Shown here piece after piece: positions 1 through 7,109 of a DNA stretch of 9,279 nucleotides. The notes below the pieces were generated by a model. The model saw only the letters and a program-made list of their open reading frames with translations. It did not search any database and was not told the origin of the DNA. Numbering within the stretch: position 1 is the stretch's first letter; the number at the start of each line of letters is the position of its first letter. A program made the position numbers and the translations under genes. Origin of the DNA: JAAFHN01 sp031421855 (GTDB lineage Bacteria; Pseudomonadota; Gammaproteobacteria; Burkholderiales; Burkholderiaceae_C); the NCBI GenBank assembly GCA_031421855.1, contig JANOPN010000137.1:1-9279 (forward strand). Direction: 5' to 3'.

Positions 1-2
1 AC

Positions 3-76
3 GTGTTTTTGCGGCGTTTTGTCGAGGCAAACGTGGTCATTTCTATCAAATCCAATTTGTACCGTCGCAAAAACAC
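3..76. repeat. 14-bp inverted repeat with 46-nt spacer
   Basis: The left arm at 3-16 (GTGTTTTTGCGGCG) matches the reverse complement of 63-76 at 13 of 14 positions. The arms include a five-base T or A tract followed by GC-rich DNA. The structure could be a hairpin, a degenerate terminator pair for converging genes, or remnants of small-element ends. It lies at the window edge, so its left context is unseen. Confidence 0.45.
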
Positions 77-159
77 TCGGCACCCATCGCATCCCCGCAG
101 CGGGCGCAGCGCCGCACCGCCTGCCTTGCAAGGGCGTTGAGCCCCTGACGCGCCATGCG

Positions 160-188
160 GCACGCCGCTGCATCCCGCTGCGGCGTGC
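160..188. repeat. GC-rich hairpin, 9-bp perfect stem
   Basis: GCACGCCGC (160-168) is perfectly complementary to GCGGCGTGC (180-188), with an 11-nt loop. A competing pairing, GCATCC (170-175) with GGATGC (192-197), overlaps it. No T-run follows, so it does not look like an intrinsic terminator. It lies just left of the dispersed repeat copy at 219-281 and may belong to the same element. Confidence 0.4.
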
Positions 189-218
189 GCTGGATGCCGT
201 CACGGTGAAATATGCGGG

Positions 219-281
219 CTAGCCGTGCTGTTCGCACTGTCGTCGTCACTGCGCCTTGCTGGGACAGTTTTGCGTAAGTCC
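219..281. repeat. Dispersed intergenic repeat, copy 1 (partial)
   Basis: This 63-bp segment aligns without gaps to 7047-7109 with 56 of 63 bases identical (mismatches at 229, 238, 246, 248, 260, 267 and 274). It ends in TTTTGCGTAAGTCC, which corresponds to the right end of the better-bounded 100-bp element at 7010-7109. No matching left terminal sequence (GGACT-type) is visible upstream, so this copy is either left-truncated or a variant with a different left half. The neighbouring sequence also folds strongly, as in REP-like or MITE-like repeats. Confidence 0.7.
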
Positions 282-354
282 TATTCTTGATTAAATCAGC
301 TCTTGGTTACCGGATTCATTGAGTTTGTTGCTACGAATTTTGATTTATCAAGTA

Positions 355-687
355 TCAGATGAGGCGCTGTGTTGCCACTTTGATTCGCAAGGACTTGACT
401 TGCAAGCCTCGTTGCTGCGCGCCTTGAAGCAGGGTTGGGACGACTTGGCGCAGTTTGGCTGCGACGGCCGAGTTGGCGGCGATGAGGCACCAACTCTCAT
501 CGTCGATTGGGCCGGCTTGAACTAAACCGCGAATGGGAGGCGGCACATGAACACGCAGCTCGATCAGCAGTTGGTTCGAGCGTTGGGCGAGAGCCGCCAG
601 TCGGGCCAGGGTTGGCTGAGCCTGCGCTGCTGCGACAATGTTCATCGTTGAACGCGGGATGATGGTTCGGCGCGGCGCGTAGCCCAT
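355..687 (-). CDS. dciA: DUF721 / DciA-like protein (putative replicative helicase loader)
   Basis: A 110-residue protein on the reverse strand if translation starts at the ATG read from 687; an internal ATG at 645 would give 96 residues. Neither has a good Shine-Dalgarno sequence. I prefer 687 because it includes the basic APRRTIIP segment that I recall at the N-terminus of short betaproteobacterial homologues. The core PTLARLAALA...PPPIRGLVQAGPIDDESWCLIAANSAVAAKLRQ... resembles the short DUF721 proteins of Burkholderiales, with a central Trp followed by an Ala-rich stretch leading to KLRQ. DciA proteins load the replicative helicase DnaB in bacteria lacking DnaC/DnaI; that role is family knowledge, not shown here. 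It is divergent from the M23 gene, with 96 bp between the start codons. The open frame extends much further upstream in antisense to the M23 gene, and that part is a shadow. Confidence 0.72.
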   Translation of the reverse strand: MGYAPRRTIIPRSTMNIVAAAQAQPTLARLAALAQRSNQLLIELRVHVPPPIRGLVQAGPIDDESWCLIAANSAVAAKLRQVVPTLLQGAQQRGLQVKSLRIKVATQRLI

Positions 688-770
688 GATGTGGTGGCGT
701 GGACTGGGTTTGGTGAATCGGTACTGCCCGAGGTGGGCGGATGGCGCGGCGCATGAGTGCCAACGCGAAG

Positions 771-775
771 AGGAG
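771..775 (+). promoter_or_regulatory. Ribosome binding site of the M23 peptidase gene
   Basis: AGGAG lies 8 nt before the ATG at 784. It fixes that ATG rather than the in-frame one at 757 as the start, which also agrees with the family N-terminus (MHLIITDAW). Confidence 0.8.
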
Positions 776-783
776 AAAACACG

Positions 784-1851
784 ATGCATTTGATTATCAC
801 TGACGCGTGGATGGCAAAAGCCCGACCCATTCACCTGACGGGCACTCGTCTGCTCTTGGTGGGCATGGCCGCGTCGGTGGTGCTGATGTTGACATCTGTG
901 GGGTTGTATCACTGGGTGTTTTTGACTGGCGCGCGCAACAACTGGCCTGTCGTGAGCCAATTGGTCCGATTGGTAACCAAAGACGAAGCCGAGCAGCGCG
1001 ATAAGTTCGTGCGCGAAAATATTGGTGCCATGGCCACGCGGGTCGGCGAGATGCAAGGCCGAATGGCGCAATTTGAGTCGCTTTTGGAGCGTGTGGGCGG
1101 GCTTGCAGGGCTGCCGTTGCCTGAGGCCAAGCCAGCGGCGAGCGCGCCGCAGGGAAATGGCAGTGGCAGTGGCGGTGGCGGTGGCAAGGGTGGAGTCCAG
1201 CTCGCCCAGCCGCGCGATCTCGATGAATTGGCTAAAACCTTGGATCAGATTGAGCAGCTCACCGGTCAACGCACGGATTTGCTCACCATTGCCGAGTCGC
1301 GACTATTCGAGTCGCGAATGAAGCGCTATTTGCTACCCACCCAGCAGCCTGTGCCTGCTGGCACCCTGGGTAGCGGGTTTGGCTGGCGCGCAGACCCGAT
1401 CACCGGGCGGTCGGCTTTGCACACGGGGCTTGACTTCCAGGCCGAGCCAGGTTCGCCGATTTTGGCGGCGGCAGGCGGTATCGTGGTCGCTCAGGAGTGG
1501 CATGCCGCTTATGGGCGCATGGTCGAAATTGATCATGGCAACAACTTAGTCACCCGCTATGCCCACGCGTCAAAAGTTCATGTCAACCAAGGCGACGTCG
1601 TCAAGCGCGGTCAACGCATTGCCGATGTGGGCTCCACCGGGCGCTCGACAGGGCCGCATTTGCACTTTGAGGTTTTGGTTCAAGGGGTGCCGCAAGACCC
1701 ATCTAAATTCTTGGCGGCGGGTCCCAGTTTGAACGAACCGACGGCACAACTCGGTACTGTCGACGCCAACAAAAATGCCAACAACTCGCGCCAACAGCGG
1801 CAACCCGTGCAGCTGCGGCCGCAAAATCCCGTTCAGCTCAGGCCGTTTTAG
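784..1851 (+). CDS. Membrane-anchored M23 (LytM-type) metallopeptidase
   Basis: A 355-residue protein with a short cytoplasmic N-terminus and one hydrophobic membrane segment at about residues 21-41, so most of it should lie in the periplasm. A probable helical or coiled region (about 60-110) follows, then a Gly/Ser-rich linker (about 124-137), a second helical stretch (about 143-180), the M23 domain (about 195-310) and a Gln/Asn/Pro-rich tail. Zinc ligands are predicted as H213 and D217 (HTGLD) and H294 (second His of HLHFE); H261 (RYAH) and H292 complete the active site. All are present, so it is probably catalytic, unlike the degenerate LytM factors EnvC and NlpD. The family cleaves peptide cross-links of peptidoglycan. 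In Burkholderiales, as I recall, a gene of this type sits beside secA, but its exact cellular role is not settled by sequence. No terminator follows. Confidence 0.93.
   Translation: MHLIITDAWMAKARPIHLTGTRLLLVGMAASVVLMLTSVGLYHWVFLTGARNNWPVVSQLVRLVTKDEAEQRDKFVRENIGAMATRVGEMQGRMAQFESLLERVGGLAGLPLPEAKPAASAPQGNGSGSGGGGGKGGVQLAQPRDLDELAKTLDQIEQLTGQRTDLLTIAESRLFESRMKRYLLPTQQPVPAGTLGSGFGWRADPITGRSALHTGLDFQAEPGSPILAAAGGIVVAQEWHAAYGRMVEIDHGNNLVTRYAHASKVHVNQGDVVKRGQRIADVGSTGRSTGPHLHFEVLVQGVPQDPSKFLAAGPSLNEPTAQLGTVDANKNANNSRQQRQPVQLRPQNPVQLRPF
1159..1185 (+). repeat. Hexanucleotide microsatellite encoding the Gly/Ser linker
   Basis: Two GGCAGT units, two GGCGGT units and a final GGC run in tandem in frame, encoding the GSGSGGGGG linker of the M23 protein. 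Gain or loss of 6-bp units would change linker length without shifting the frame. Confidence 0.75.
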
Positions 1852-1893
1852 CGGCAAAGCGCGCACCGATACAATTGAGGGTTTGGTTTTGGT

Positions 1894-1920
1894 GGTGTCC
1901 TAACTGGCACCGGTGACACC
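1894..1920. other. Small inverted repeat in the M23-secA gap
   Basis: GGTGTC (1894-1899) pairs with GACACC (1915-1920) across 15 nt, and the interval contains the palindrome CACCGGTG (1909-1916). It could be an operator or a weak hairpin in the secA leader. No T-run follows, so a terminator is unlikely. I see no convincing sigma-70 promoter between 1852 and 2004. Confidence 0.25.
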
Positions 1921-1938
1921 CCTCTTAGCTACCGCTGA

Positions 1939-2001
1939 ATGGTCGCGGGCTTGTTTTTGGCGTTGTTTGCCTCACTTGATAGCAGATTCCCTTTGTACTG
2001 A
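1939..2001 (+). CDS. Possible hydrophobic leader peptide upstream of secA (speculative)
   Basis: An ATG at 1939 opens a 20-codon frame, MVAGLFLALFASLDSRFPLY, ending in TGA at 1999-2001, only 3 nt before the secA ATG. The first half is strongly hydrophobic. The secA ATG has no visible Shine-Dalgarno sequence, so translation of this short frame could deliver ribosomes to secA by coupling. E. coli secA is controlled by the secreted upstream peptide SecM, but this frame is much shorter, has no charged N-terminus and shows no recognisable arrest motif. The leader ATG also lacks a good ribosome binding site. It may be a chance frame. Confidence 0.2.
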   Translation: MVAGLFLALFASLDSRFPLY

Positions 2002-2004
2002 TTT

Positions 2005-4749
2005 ATGGCAACGAACTTCCTCACCCGCATCTTTGGCAGCCGAAACGACCGATTGCTCAAGCAATACAAAAAAGTCGTCGATCAAATCAACTCGATGGAG
2101 TCGACTTGGGAGGCGCTCAGTGACGCCGATCTTCGCGCCAAAACCGACGAGTTCAAAGCCCGTTTGACCAAGGGCGAGACTCTGGAGCAACTGCTCCCAG
2201 AGGCGTTTGCCACGGTTCGCGAAGCCTCCAAGCGCGTGATGAAAATGCGTCACTTTGATGTGCAGCTCTCAGGCGGCATGGCGCTTCATTACGGCAAAAT
2301 TGCCGAGATGGGCACGGGCGAAGGCAAGACCTTAACCGGTACGTTGCCGGTGTATTTGAACGCCTTGACTGGTAAGGGTGTGCACGTCGTTACCGTCAAC
2401 GACTATCTGGCGAGCCGCGATGCCTTGTGGATGGGGCGGCTTTACAACGCCATGGGTTTGTCGGTCGGCATCAATTCGGCGCAGCTGCCGCGCGACGAAA
2501 AGCAAAGCGCTTACAACTCGGACATCACCTACGGCACCAACAACGAATACGGTTTTGATTACTTGCGTGACAACATGGTTCACGATGCGAAAGACCGCGT
2601 GCAGCGTGGCTTGGCATTTGCCATCGTTGACGAAGTCGACTCGATCTTGATTGATGAGGCCCGCACGCCGCTCATCATCAGCGGCCAAGCCGACGACCAC
2701 ACCGATGTCTACCTCACCATGAACCGCATCGCGCCCTTGCTGACTCGGCAAGAGGGCGAAGCCGACCCCCGCACCGGCTTGGGCGTGACCAAACCGGGCG
2801 ACTTCACCGTTGATGAGAAATCGCAGCAAATTTACCTCACCGAGCAAGGCCACGAAAGTGCCGAGAAGTTGCTTAGCGGTGCCGGGTTGTTGGCCGAGGG
2901 CGCATCGCTCTACGACCCGGCCAACATCACTTTGGTGCACAACCTCTACGCGTCATTGCGTGGACGCAATCTCTACCACCGCGATCAGCACTATGTTGTG
3001 CAAGCCGGTGAGGTCATCATCGTTGACGAATTCACCGGACGCTTGATGACGGGGCGCCGCTGGAGCGATGGCTTGCACCAAGCCGTTGAAGCCAAAGAAG
3101 GTGTTGAAATTCAGGCTGAGAACCAGACTCTGGCCTCAATCACCTTTCAAAACTATTTCCGTCTTTACGGCAAATTGGCAGGCATGACCGGCACGGCCGA
3201 CACCGAAGCCTACGAATTCCAAGAAATTTACGGCCTAGAGACGGTCGTGATCCCGCCCAACCGCAAGAGCCAACGCACCGATCAGCAAGACCGCGTTTAC
3301 AAGACAACCCGCGAAAAGTACGAGGCAGCCATTGCCGACATCAAAGAGTGCCACGAGCGTCGGCAACCCGTGTTGGTCGGCACGTCTTCGATTGAAAACT
3401 CCGAAGTCATCGCTGCGTTGCTGGTAGAGGCTGGTTTGCCGCATGAGGTGCTAAACGCTAAGCAGCACGCTCGCGAAGCCGACATCATTGCCCAGGCAGG
3501 CTCGCCCAAAGCCATCACCATCGCCACCAACATGGCTGGTCGTGGGACTGACATCGTTCTGGGTGGCAACATCGAAAAGCGCATTCAAGGCATCGAGTCA
3601 AGCGAGGCACTCGCAGACGCAGAAAAGACCGCTCAGGTGGCAAAGCTACGCATGGATTGGCAGGCAGCGCACGAAGACATCAAGGCCTTGGGTGGTTTGC
3701 GAATCATCGCCACCGAGCGCCACGAATCTCGCCGCATCGACAACCAATTGCGGGGCCGATCAGGCCGTCAAGGCGACCCAGGCTCGTCACGTTTTTATCT
3801 GGGCCTAGACGATTCGCTCATGCGCATCTTCGCTGGTGAGCGCGTCAAAGCCATCATGGACCGCCTCAAAATGCCGGACGGCGAGGCGATTGAAGCCGGC
3901 ATCGTGAGCCGAAGCATCGAGTCCGCGCAACGCAAGGTTGAAGCGCGCAACTTTGACATGCGCAAGCAGCTGCTTGAGTACGATGATGTCGCCAATGATC
4001 AACGTAAAGTCATTTACCAACAGCGCAATGAAATCCTAGACGCGCAAGCCCTTCGAGACCAAATTACCGGCCTGCGATACGGTTGCTTCACCGACTTGGT
4101 GCAACAGTTCGTGCCTGCAAACTCCGTTGAAGAGCAGTGGGACCTTGCTGGTTTAGAGCGCGCGCTGCGTGACGACTGGCAGCTGGATCTCGACCTTGCC
4201 GCGCAAGTCAAAGCATCAAGCACGATCACCGACGAAGACGTTTTGAAAACCGTGTTGGACGCTGCCAATTCGGTCTACGCGTCTAAGGTCGAACTCGCGG
4301 GCGAAGAAAACTTCACCAATTTCGAGCGGATGGTGCTGTTGCAAAGCATTGATAGCCATTGGCGCGACCACTTGAGTGCACTGGACTACCTGCGACAGGG
4401 CATTCACCTGCGCGGCTACGCCCAAAAGCAACCGAAACAAGAATACAAGCGCGAGGCGTTTGAGCTGTTTAGTCAGCTACTTGACATGGTGAAAAACGAG
4501 GTCACTAAGCTGCTGCTGTTGGTCAAAGTGCAATCAAGCGAGCAAGTTGAAGCCGCCACGCAACAACTCGAAGCGCGGGCTGACAACATTCACAACGTGA
4601 GCTACACCGCGCCCGACGAGTCAGGCGAAGCGCAAACCACGCTGGATGCATCGACCGCGCTCGAGTCCGTCGGTCATGTCGGTCGCAATGACCCGTGTCC
4701 ATGCGGCAGTGGCAAAAAGTTCAAGCATTGCCACGGCAGATTGAGCTAA
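2005..4749 (+). CDS. secA: Preprotein translocase motor ATPase SecA
   Basis: A full-length 914-residue SecA, the ATPase that drives unfolded preproteins through SecYEG at the inner membrane. Visible motifs in order: Walker A GTGEGKT (residues 103-109); Walker B region VDEVDSILIDEARTP (about 208-222); the helicase motif TNMAGRGTDI (about 508-517); motif VI QLRGRSGRQGD (581-591); the helical-scaffold segment SHWRDHLSALDYLRQGIHLRGYAQ near the C-terminus; and a zinc-binding tail with C898, C900, C909 and H910 that in this family contacts SecB and phospholipids. The N-terminus MATNFLTRIFGSRNDRLLKQY is typical for Burkholderiales and fixes the start at 2005, although no Shine-Dalgarno sequence is visible there. 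A strong intrinsic terminator follows. No frameshift or missing motif was seen. Confidence 0.99.
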   Translation: MATNFLTRIFGSRNDRLLKQYKKVVDQINSMESTWEALSDADLRAKTDEFKARLTKGETLEQLLPEAFATVREASKRVMKMRHFDVQLSGGMALHYGKIAEMGTGEGKTLTGTLPVYLNALTGKGVHVVTVNDYLASRDALWMGRLYNAMGLSVGINSAQLPRDEKQSAYNSDITYGTNNEYGFDYLRDNMVHDAKDRVQRGLAFAIVDEVDSILIDEARTPLIISGQADDHTDVYLTMNRIAPLLTRQEGEADPRTGLGVTKPGDFTVDEKSQQIYLTEQGHESAEKLLSGAGLLAEGASLYDPANITLVHNLYASLRGRNLYHRDQHYVVQAGEVIIVDEFTGRLMTGRRWSDGLHQAVEAKEGVEIQAENQTLASITFQNYFRLYGKLAGMTGTADTEAYEFQEIYGLETVVIPPNRKSQRTDQQDRVYKTTREKYEAAIADIKECHERRQPVLVGTSSIENSEVIAALLVEAGLPHEVLNAKQHAREADIIAQAGSPKAITIATNMAGRGTDIVLGGNIEKRIQGIESSEALADAEKTAQVAKLRMDWQAAHEDIKALGGLRIIATERHESRRIDNQLRGRSGRQGDPGSSRFYLGLDDSLMRIFAGERVKAIMDRLKMPDGEAIEAGIVSRSIESAQRKVEARNFDMRKQLLEYDDVANDQRKVIYQQRNEILDAQALRDQITGLRYGCFTDLVQQFVPANSVEEQWDLAGLERALRDDWQLDLDLAAQVKASSTITDEDVLKTVLDAANSVYASKVELAGEENFTNFERMVLLQSIDSHWRDHLSALDYLRQGIHLRGYAQKQPKQEYKREAFELFSQLLDMVKNEVTKLLLLVKVQSSEQVEAATQQLEARADNIHNVSYTAPDESGEAQTTLDASTALESVGHVGRNDPCPCGSGKKFKHCHGRLS

Positions 4750-4781
4750 GCCGGTTTCAGTCCTTGGTCCGTTTGCAGTTG

Positions 4782-4818
4782 CGCCCTGGTTTGTTGTTTG
4801 ACGTGCCAGGGCGTTTTT
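4782..4818 (+). terminator. Intrinsic terminator downstream of secA
   Basis: CGCCCTGG (4782-4789) and CCAGGGCG (4806-4813) form a perfect 8-bp GC-rich stem with a 16-nt loop, immediately followed by five T residues (4814-4818). It begins 33 nt after the secA stop and separates secA from argJ, so argJ probably has its own promoter or depends on read-through. Confidence 0.85.
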
Positions 4819-4839
4819 CTGAGCCCCGTTTTTGATTTC

Positions 4840-4844
4840 AGGAG
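4840..4844 (+). promoter_or_regulatory. Ribosome binding site of argJ
   Basis: AGGAG lies 7 nt before the ATG at 4852. It selects this start over an alternative in-frame start at 4798, which lies inside the terminator hairpin and would add 18 residues atypical of the family. Confidence 0.8.
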
Positions 4845-4851
4845 CCTCGCC

Positions 4852-6081
4852 ATGCCCGTGAATTTGCCGCCGCCCATTGCTGAACGCCTGTTTGCTGTGC
4901 CCGGCTTGACCCTTGGCATCGCCCAAGCGGGCGTGCGCAAGGCCAATAAAAACGATTTGACCGTCATGTTGCTTGAGCCGGGCGCACAAGTTGCCGGGGT
5001 GTTTACCCAAAATCGCTTTTGTGCCGCGCCAGTTCAGCTCTGCCGTGAGCACCTGTCGCGTGCAATGGATGTTCGGGCCCTGGTCATCAACACCGGATGC
5101 GCCAATGCCGGTACTGGCGCAGACGGCATGAGCCGCGCCATGGCCACTTGCATCGCCATGGCTCAACAGCTGGATGTTGCGCCGGAGCAAGTACTGCCGT
5201 TTTCGACAGGTGTGATCATGGAGACGCTGCCCAGCGACCGCATCATCGCGGCGTTGCCCGCCGCAGTGGCAAGTGCCGCACCCGCGCGCTGGCTGGACGC
5301 CGCTAATGCGATCATGACGACCGACACGGTGCCCAAGGCGTTTTCGCGCCAAATTGCGGTCGGTACAACCACGGTGACCGTCACGGGTATCAGCAAAGGC
5401 GCGGGCATGATCCGCCCCAACATGGCCACCATGCTCGGGTTCGTCGCCACCGACGCCAAACTCGCGCCCGGCATGTTGCAGTCAATCGCCAAAGAGCTGG
5501 CCGATGCCTCGTTCAACCGCATCACGGTTGACGGCGATACGTCGACCAACGACTCGCTCATCCTGATCGCCACCCAACAAAGCCGCCACGCAACCATTGA
5601 CAGCTGGAGCAGCGCAGCGGGTGCCGCGCTCAAAGCGGCCTTGATGGGCGTCGCCCGCGATTTGGCCCAAGCCATCGTGCGCGACGGCGAAGGTGCAACC
5701 AAGTTCATCAGCGTGCGCTGCGACGGCGCGCGCGACTCGGTCGAGGCGCTCAAGGTTTGCTACGCCATCGCGCACTCGCCGTTGGTTAAAACCGCCCTGT
5801 ATGCCAGCGACCCCAATTTGGGTCGAATTTTGGCTGCTGCAGGCTACGCCGGCATTGATGATCTCGACCAGAGATTGATCTCGATGCACATCGGCGACGT
5901 GCATGTTGTTGAGGGCGGCGGGCGAATGCCAAGCTATGTCGAAGCCGACGCCGCACGCGTCATGGCCCTGAGTGAAGTCGACATCACCCTCCATTTGCAT
6001 CGCGGTGCAATCAGTGAGACGGTTTGGACCTGCGACTTTTCTGAAGATTACGTCAAGATCAACGCCGACTATCGGTCATAG
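4852..6081 (+). CDS. argJ: Bifunctional glutamate N-acetyltransferase / amino-acid acetyltransferase ArgJ
   Basis: A 409-residue cytoplasmic enzyme of arginine biosynthesis. Bifunctional ArgJ proteins transfer the acetyl group from N-acetylornithine to glutamate, recycling it, and can also make N-acetylglutamate from acetyl-CoA; some homologues do only the first step, and sequence alone cannot exclude that here. The precursor self-cleaves between A192 and T193 in MATMLGF, giving alpha and beta chains with T193 as the N-terminal nucleophile. The preceding KGAGMIRPN segment, the FSTGVIME segment (T119-G120, probable oxyanion hole) and the C-terminal NADYRS are all present. Length matches the family. 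It follows the secA terminator and precedes the DUF815 ATPase by 32 bp, so those two are probably cotranscribed. Confidence 0.98.
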   Translation: MPVNLPPPIAERLFAVPGLTLGIAQAGVRKANKNDLTVMLLEPGAQVAGVFTQNRFCAAPVQLCREHLSRAMDVRALVINTGCANAGTGADGMSRAMATCIAMAQQLDVAPEQVLPFSTGVIMETLPSDRIIAALPAAVASAAPARWLDAANAIMTTDTVPKAFSRQIAVGTTTVTVTGISKGAGMIRPNMATMLGFVATDAKLAPGMLQSIAKELADASFNRITVDGDTSTNDSLILIATQQSRHATIDSWSSAAGAALKAALMGVARDLAQAIVRDGEGATKFISVRCDGARDSVEALKVCYAIAHSPLVKTALYASDPNLGRILAAAGYAGIDDLDQRLISMHIGDVHVVEGGGRMPSYVEADAARVMALSEVDITLHLHRGAISETVWTCDFSEDYVKINADYRS

Positions 6082-6113
6082 CCGACGCCATTAGGCACCC
6101 TCAGGACAACCGG

Positions 6114-7001
6114 ATGAACGACCAACTTGCCGCCAGTTTGCTGGCCACACTCGCGCGAGCCGACGCGCTGATGTCGCGCCTGGAGCAGTCGCTTCCTCAG
6201 GCTCTCAGCGCGCCTGACTTTGCGGCTACGGTGGCTTGGCGCTATCGAAAACGAGCCAATGGCCACGGCGTGCTCGAGCCCGTGCGCCACGTCGGCTCGA
6301 TGCGTTTGGCTGATTTGGTCGAAATCGAGCCCCAAAAGCTCAAGATTCAGCGCAACACCGAGCAGTTTGTAAACGGACTCGCCGCCAACAATGTCTTGCT
6401 GACCGGCGCACGCGGCACGGGCAAGTCGTCTCTCATCAAAGGCGTGCTCAACGAGTTCGCAGGGCATGGCCTGCGGCTGATCGAAGTTGACAAGGCCGAT
6501 TTGGTCGATCTGCCCGACATCGTCGATGTCGTGAGTGATCGGCCTGAGAAATTCATCGTTTTTTGCGATGATTTGAGTTTTGATGAGGGCGAGTCGGGCT
6601 ACAAGTCACTCAAATCCGTGCTCGACGGCTCCATTTCAGCTGCCGCGCCCAACGTCTTGGTGTACGCCACCAGCAACCGGCGCCACCTGCTGCCGGAGTA
6701 CATGAGCGAGAACTTGACCCACAAACACACGGCTGACGGCGAAGTGCATCCTGGCGAAGTGATTGAAGAAAAAATCTCGCTGTCGGAGCGTTTTGGGCTG
6801 TGGGTGAGTTTTTATCCGTTCAGCCAAGACGAGTATTTGAGCATCGTCGCTCAATGGCTCAGCGCCTTGGGAGCCAGACCTGAGCAAATCGCCTCGGCGC
6901 GCCCTTTGGCCTTGGTTTGGGCTCTTGAACGAGGCTCGCGCTCGGGCCGTGTCGCGCAGCAGTTTGCTCGCGCCCACATCGGGGCGGGGCTGGCAACGTG
7001 A
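6114..7001 (+). CDS. DUF815 family AAA+-type ATP-binding protein
   Basis: A 295-residue protein. The ATG at 6114 is preceded by AGGA (6103-6106) at 7-nt spacing. The N-terminal third (about 1-90) is helical; the ATPase core has Walker A GARGTGKS (98-105), Walker B FIVFCDDLSF with D152 and D153, a probable sensor-1 Asn in ATSNRRHL (N188), and a candidate arginine finger in SERFG (R226). This matches DUF815 ATPases (Pfam PF05673), whose biological function is not established as far as I know. The gene sits between argJ and the NUDIX gene, an arrangement I recall from Burkholderiales chromosomes. Its TGA stop overlaps a GTG codon (6998-7000) that appears to be the ancestral start of the NUDIX gene. 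Confidence 0.92.
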   Translation: MNDQLAASLLATLARADALMSRLEQSLPQALSAPDFAATVAWRYRKRANGHGVLEPVRHVGSMRLADLVEIEPQKLKIQRNTEQFVNGLAANNVLLTGARGTGKSSLIKGVLNEFAGHGLRLIEVDKADLVDLPDIVDVVSDRPEKFIVFCDDLSFDEGESGYKSLKSVLDGSISAAAPNVLVYATSNRRHLLPEYMSENLTHKHTADGEVHPGEVIEEKISLSERFGLWVSFYPFSQDEYLSIVAQWLSALGARPEQIASARPLALVWALERGSRSGRVAQQFARAHIGAGLAT

Positions 7002-7009
7002 GTCAAATA

Positions 7010-7109
7010 GGACTGATGCAAAACCGACCCAGCTGCGTTGCAGCTCCTAGCCGTGCCGTTCGCACCGTCGTCGGCGCTGCGCCTTGCGGGGACAATTTTG
7101 CCTAAGTCC
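7010..7109. mobile_element. 100-bp MITE-like / REP-like element with imperfect terminal inverted repeats (dispersed repeat copy 2)
   Basis: The left end at 7010 (GGACTGATGCAAAAC) and the reverse complement of the right end at 7109 (GGACTTAGGCAAAAT) match at 16 of 21 terminal positions. Inside lies a hairpin, AGCTGC-GTT-GCAGCT (7031-7045). The right 63 bp match 219-281 at 56 of 63 positions, so it is a dispersed repeat. It has no coding capacity for a transposase. Its left end lies 8 bp after the DUF815 stop, within the ancestral 5' end of the NUDIX gene, and exact removal restores that gene's frame to a GTG overlapping the stop. A TA precedes the left end but does not follow the right end, so no target duplication can be claimed. 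Any mobilising enzyme is unknown. Confidence 0.65.

Larger units (their letters stand above)
1..354. other. Intergenic region without a convincing gene, rich in inverted and dispersed repeats
   Basis: No reading frame here gives a recognisable protein; the short open frames are arginine- and alanine-rich translations of GC-rich repeat DNA. The stretch holds a 14-bp inverted repeat (3-16 with 63-76), a 9-bp perfect hairpin (160-188) and a 63-bp repeat copy (219-281) that recurs near 7047-7109. From about 282 to 354 the DNA is AT-richer and leads into the 3' end of the reverse-strand dciA-like gene. In related genomes, as I recall, lpxC lies on this side of dciA, so this is probably the gap between two convergent genes, but no lpxC sequence is visible. 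Confidence 0.6.

Noticed and set aside
1..300. Possible CRISPR-like or tandem repeat array in the left GC-rich region
   Set aside because: There are no regularly spaced identical direct repeats, only inverted repeats and one dispersed repeat copy.
688..1269. Long reverse-strand open frame continuous with the dciA-like gene, extending opposite the M23 gene
   Set aside because: It is antisense to a well-supported peptidase gene and its translation is a low-complexity mix (Thr-Ala repeats opposite the Gly/Ser repeat). Only the last 96-110 residues resemble DUF721.
1913..2167. Forward frame overlapping the start of secA
   Set aside because: It runs out of frame through strongly conserved secA codons and shows no recognisable protein features.
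4798..4830. TTGACG at 4798-4803 as a -35 box for an argJ promoter
   Set aside because: No acceptable -10 sequence follows at 16-18 nt, and the hexamer lies in the loop of the terminator hairpin.
4798..4851. Upstream in-frame start for argJ adding 18 residues
   Set aside because: It would start inside the secA terminator hairpin without a ribosome binding site, whereas ATG 4852 has AGGAG at 7 nt and matches the family N-terminus.
4621..5352. Reverse-strand 243-codon frame across the secA-argJ junction
   Set aside because: It is antisense to the ends of two conserved genes and crosses the intrinsic terminator. The composition (His-, Gly- and Arg-rich) is typical of a GC-rich shadow frame.
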